64,000 bases of DNA from Paulownia fortunei (lineage: Eukaryota > Streptophyta > Magnoliopsida > Lamiales > Paulowniaceae). Every line of letters starts with the position of its first letter. Position 1 is the stretch's first letter. Where the stretch lies: the NCBI GenBank assembly GCA_019321725.1, contig CM033110.1, forward strand, positions 14,067,278 through 14,131,277. Reading direction: 5' to 3'. The notes under the pieces are model-generated. The model made no database searches. It was not told where the DNA came from and saw only the letters and a list, made by a program, of their open reading frames with translations. The position numbers and the translations under genes were made by a program. Positions 59,933-64,000 of the stretch are shown here, piece after piece.

Positions 59933-62900
59933 ATGGATCAATGGAAAACCGATGAAGATGCTCTTGAACCCAGGTTTTATTCTTGTTTCTATTTTTCTTC
60001 TTTGCATTGTTTGCCTCTTATTGTGTATTTTCTTTGGTAGTATTCTTCTGGGTTCTTAGAGGATGAACATTCTGAGTACTGCTTGTAGTTATAGTAATTT
60101 TTTTAGCATCATTGATGGAATTGACTTGCCTATATTTGGGATGTATTATTGCATGCAAATGATGGCTGTGCTTGCGGTTGATTTTAATGGACAGAACATA
60201 ATGTTTATGTTGTGGAGCTATTGCTAATTATTGAGAAAATACAGTTTTTGTTTTGTTTGTTGTTACTTGTTTTCATTTTTCAAGCTATGTATAAGGGATG
60301 AGGTATTGAAATTGGAAGTTGAAAATGTGATTGATGTTGGTGAATCAAGGTTATTGGCTTTGGGTGAAGGTGATCCATGTATTAGTTATTTATCAAGATT
60401 TCGAAATGGAATACTAATGTTTTATAGAGTTTACATGTTTCCAGTCAAGAATTCAAATTGAGATTTGAACTTGGTGTAATTTTACCTGAAATTTTTAGTT
60501 TATCTGAAATCCCTCAAAATGGTTGAATTTTGTTTTTAATGAAGAAAAGCATCTCATTTTATGATATTGTCCCGATATAAAGTACACTCAAGTAGTTAAT
60601 AAAAAATTTCCATCTTTTTGATGACTTATGGTTCGAAATAGTTCTACTAAACCCTGGTATTCCCTTTTTTCTTCAATAAAGTTTCCAAATTGAAATGACT
60701 ACTTCATTCTGATTGTTCCAATCAGACTGTTGGGAAATATATTAGATCAAGCATCTTGCTAGTAGAAAAGAAAGGACAGGTGTTTATTACAGGGGATGGA
60801 GGCACAAAATTCATGGATTGCTGAAATTTCCCAAGGAGGGTTATCTTCGTGCTTACAGGGAACAAACAAATTAAACACCCTCTAAACTTATAAATGCGAG
60901 TCATGAAAAGCAATGCTTTTGTTGATCAATTTTTATCACTTTAATTGATGCCTTTAGTGTACAATATTGAAATAGAAGGACCTGGGATTACTTCAAATAG
61001 CGAGTATCGGGGCATTGTTTGTATTCTCTTCTCTATTTTTTCTTTTGGGTATCAGATGATAAATCTTTGCAGATAGAGTTCTAAATGAATTTGGAATAGT
61101 AGGTGAAATTCCGTACTCTTTCTGTTCTAGTTCATTCCAAAACTCTTGTGCATTTACCTTTATTTCGCTGCTTAGCTCAGCATTCCTTTGACTAATTGCT
61201 GGCAAAAAGGAATATTGTACAATTAGAATTTTGAGCAGAAACATTTATATCTAAAAAGCATGCTTTTAGTGAAAATAAAGATGAGACATGGATATTGTTC
61301 CCAAAATGAGACGATGAAACATGGATATGACTGTGATCTCCTGAAGGATAGCAATGTAGAAAATTTTAGAAGTTTCTTACACAAAAATGATTCTATTAAT
61401 ATCTATAACGCTCAAAAGGGAATTAGGATTAGATTGACGTTCAGTGTCTATATTTCTTAGGAAAAACAACATAGCTAGTAATAAATGCTTACAAAAATTT
61501 AAGTGAAGGATGAGAAGGATCACAATGTTGAAGTAAATTTCTGCAAAAGAGCAAGAAGTTAGATAAATTTTGTGGGAAACTCAAAATGCAGCCAAGGGTG
61601 GATATGGTTAAGGCGGTGAAATGTTGGTTGTGAAGTGAAAATGGTAGAGAATAGAATGGTTTCATGAGAGAAGTAAGTTCATTTGATGCTGAATGTTAAA
61701 AATCATGGTTCTTATATTTGTTCTGGCTTTATCACCAACCAAACTTATATCCCTCATTTTCAAAAAGAATGATATGTGAACAAGTTATATTTTGGAGCTA
61801 TATTCTACTTTGAATTTGGGATTTAATTCAAAAAAATTCCTGGTATTTGGTTTAGATTTGGATTACTAAGGTTATATTTAGTAGGAAAAATTGGGGACGG
61901 GAGGCACAAGATGAGGGGTTTGGACTCCATGTATTATGTTAGGAAGTGAAGGACTGAAATGGTAAGAAGAAGGGTGAGGCAGCTGCTCCTAACACATGAA
62001 ATTTCATTCCATCTTGTTATGTCGGGTAGCCTAAGAAGAAATTAAATCAAAAGGCTAACAAATTTCACAAACTTTGGGTTTTCTCTCTTTGGGTCTGACA
62101 GATCATCTCTTTCTTCCGTGTGCTAGCCCCACAGCCAAAGGGGTTTTCTCCCTTTCGACACTTATGCATGCAAAACTAGATTGATAAGAAAATTATCTGC
62201 ACTGTGTGAGATATAAAGTTATTTGACTCGAAAATTTAGGGCTCCTTTGGTTTCATTTTCATTTTCAATGTTTTCAAGTGTATCTTCGTTTTTGCATTGA
62301 TTTTTGTGTGAAAATGAAATTGTGTTTCGATAGTGTATGAATATTGACTTTACTGCATCGAAAATGATATTTTAGTGTAATAGTAATAATTAATGGGTTC
62401 CACTATTTTCTTTATGTCTCATAAGCCAAATTATGTTGGGTTGTAAAATTATTATTTAATTTATTGTGGATCCCATTATAGAAAGAGAAAATATTATTTA
62501 ATTAGTTAGTGGATTTTAAGTATTTAAAAATTAGTGAAACATCATATCAAATACTAATAATTTGGATCCCACTTTGACTTAATAGGTGTAGGTTTGAAAT
62601 TGATGGTTATAGGTATGAAATGAAAAAAAGTAATATTTTTGTTGGAAATGGGTAAAATAAACATGGTTTTGGTGTTTTAAATAGTAGAAAAGGCAAAAAT
62701 TGGGTTTAAAAATGAAACCAAACGAGGCCTTAACTTCTTGACTCTCCAATGTTGCCTACGGTCACTTCATAAGCATATTTCTTCACTTTGATGTTTTCTT
62801 TGTTTTTGTATATACTAGTTGGCATTATGAATACATCATAATTGTAAGTTTTTGCAGTAATTTAAGATTTTTCAATTTGTTTAGTTTATTCATATTTAAA

Positions 62901-64000
62901 GAACTGTAATTTTGCTACTCTTTTAGTCCTCATAGACAAAGCGATGATGTGGAGGTCAATGAAGCTGTAACAGCTAGAAAAGTGCTCAAGGCAGATCGTG
63001 AGAAATTGAGAAGAGACAAGCTAAATGAGCAATTTCAGGACTTAGGCAACGTACTAGGTAAAAGAATGCATCATCAGTGTTTCTGTAGCTATTGAACTCT
63101 TTGATGTTACGCACTCTCTTATTTTTGTTTACCTTCTTCTTTGCATTTTGGAGTTATAAGTGGTCCTGCTCCCAGCATTTTATCCATATTTAAGTGAACA
63201 AAGGTCGCCAAAATTGCTTGCACAGATTGGTATAATTGAGCAGTCATTATCCTATATCAGTTAGCATGTGGTGCTTCATCAACTCGTCCTTCTCTTAACA
63301 ATGATGCACATGACCATAGAATGTAAGCATAGTTGATCGAGAATAAATTTCTGAAGTATGGTTGCATTAGCATTCCTTGCTGCTGATGTATTAAACAGTT
63401 GCTGAAAATTTCTAGAATGTCTGAATCTCTTGACCTTGAAACACTTAAAATGAATATGTATCACAGCCTGAAGCTCCATAATGCCTTTCTTCGTGAACAC
63501 TTTAAATTTAATGTTCTGAAGGCTTACATGAGTTAGCGCTCGAGGTTGAACAAATGAATTTTTTTACCATAAATTGCAATGTGTTCGAGTTGCTTTCTGG
63601 AAAATGTCTCATATTTTTACCACAGTTACAAGGTGATTTCAGCTTCTAAATGAAGTCTTTTGTATTCCACTGGTCAATATCAGCTTCCTGCTGATGTTGC
63701 TTAATCTTCATGCCACAGGCTTAATTTAATTATTGTCTGTACATACATTAGATGATTGTGACTGTTATTCTCATCTACAGTATGGCCCCATCTATACCAT
63801 TCAATGGTTTGAAGTTTTGATTATGTTGTTTGAAATGTCAGAACTTCACCCCTTATACCTTCTTTCTTTTGTTCTTATTCATTTGTCATCACCAAATATA
63901 CACTAGTTACAAGAAAGGTTAGCGTCATGGAATTGGATCTGATTATTTGAGCTGCTGTTTGGCCTGCCAATTTGTCTCTCACTTTAAAAGACAGATGATG
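59933..64000 (+). CDS. bHLH121: bHLH transcription factor (bHLH121/bHLH11-type), 5' part
   Basis: Only two coding exons lie in the window: 59933-59973 and 62927-63057, joined in phase across a 2.95-kb GT-AG intron. The protein begins MDQWKTDEDALEPS, continues RQSDDVEVNEAVTARKV and enters the basic helix-loop-helix domain with KADREKLRRDKLNEQF at about residues 36-51. It stops after DLGNVL at the next donor (CTAG/GTAAAAG). The basic region lacks the usual His but keeps Glu and the Arg pair. The MDQ start and KADREKLRRD are characteristic of subgroup IVb (bHLH121/bHLH11), regulators of iron-deficiency responses in Arabidopsis. The loop, second helix and C terminus lie beyond the right edge, and no further exon was found up to 64000. 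The exact paralogue is uncertain. Confidence 0.82.
62239..62729. mobile_element. Tourist-like (PIF/Harbinger) MITE in bHLH intron 1
   Basis: The 491-bp element starts GGGCTCCTTTGGTTTCATTT and, inverted from the right, GGCCTCGTTTGGTTTCATTT, matching at most positions. It is flanked by TTA on both sides (62236-62238 and 62730-62732), the PIF/Harbinger target. The interior is AT-rich and non-coding. It lies about 200 bp before the acceptor of exon 2. Confidence 0.78.

Overview
This window is nuclear DNA of a flowering plant, most likely a eudicot. It is very AT-rich, has short exons inside long AT-rich introns, and is dominated by plant-type LTR retrotransposons and MITEs. I see no prokaryotic operons, CRISPR arrays, rRNA or convincing tRNA genes. 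Two host genes look functional. The first is a complete ten-exon gene for APE2, an AP endonuclease with a GRF zinc finger, on the minus strand (20.7-29.8 kb). The second is the 5' part of a bHLH transcription factor gene of the bHLH121/bHLH11 type on the plus strand (59.9 kb to beyond the right edge).

Layout. 0-0.7 kb: an unidentified degenerate ORF pair. 0.9-6.0 kb: a 5'-truncated Athila-like Ty3/gypsy element on the plus strand (copy A). 6-12 kb: AT-rich DNA with MITE-like sequence. 12.1-18.3 kb: an accessory patch built from a duplicated 0.8-kb segment, a 45-bp minisatellite present in both orientations, a hAT-like insertion, a Mutator-type MITE with a 9-bp target duplication, and an LTR/PBS fragment. 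19 kb: a hAT-like relic. 20.7-29.8 kb: APE2. 30.1-41.2 kb: an almost complete but decayed Athila-like element on the minus strand (copy B) with both LTRs. 41.2-47.0 kb: the 5' half of another Athila/Tat-like element on the minus strand (element C), split by a 2.07-kb solo LTR with a perfect 5-bp target duplication. 49.3-51.0 kb: a FAR1/FRS-type (MULE transposase plus SWIM) pseudogene, cut by a Ty1/copia element at 51.0-58.0 kb. 59.9-64 kb: the bHLH gene, with a Tourist-like MITE in intron 1.

The most interesting observation is in the Athila-like family. Copies A and B, 30 kb apart and in opposite orientation, both carry between integrase and the 3' LTR an intronless, sense-oriented relic of a plant LOG-type cytokinin-activating gene (cytokinin riboside 5'-monophosphate phosphoribohydrolase). 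Next to it is a second conserved ORF that I cannot identify. Because both copies share the same arrangement, the ancestral element apparently captured a processed LOG transcript and then spread it. Both relics now have stops and frameshifts.

Limits: all homology calls rest on recognising protein motifs by eye. Exon borders were set by splice consensus and reading-frame continuity. Element ends without target duplications are approximate.
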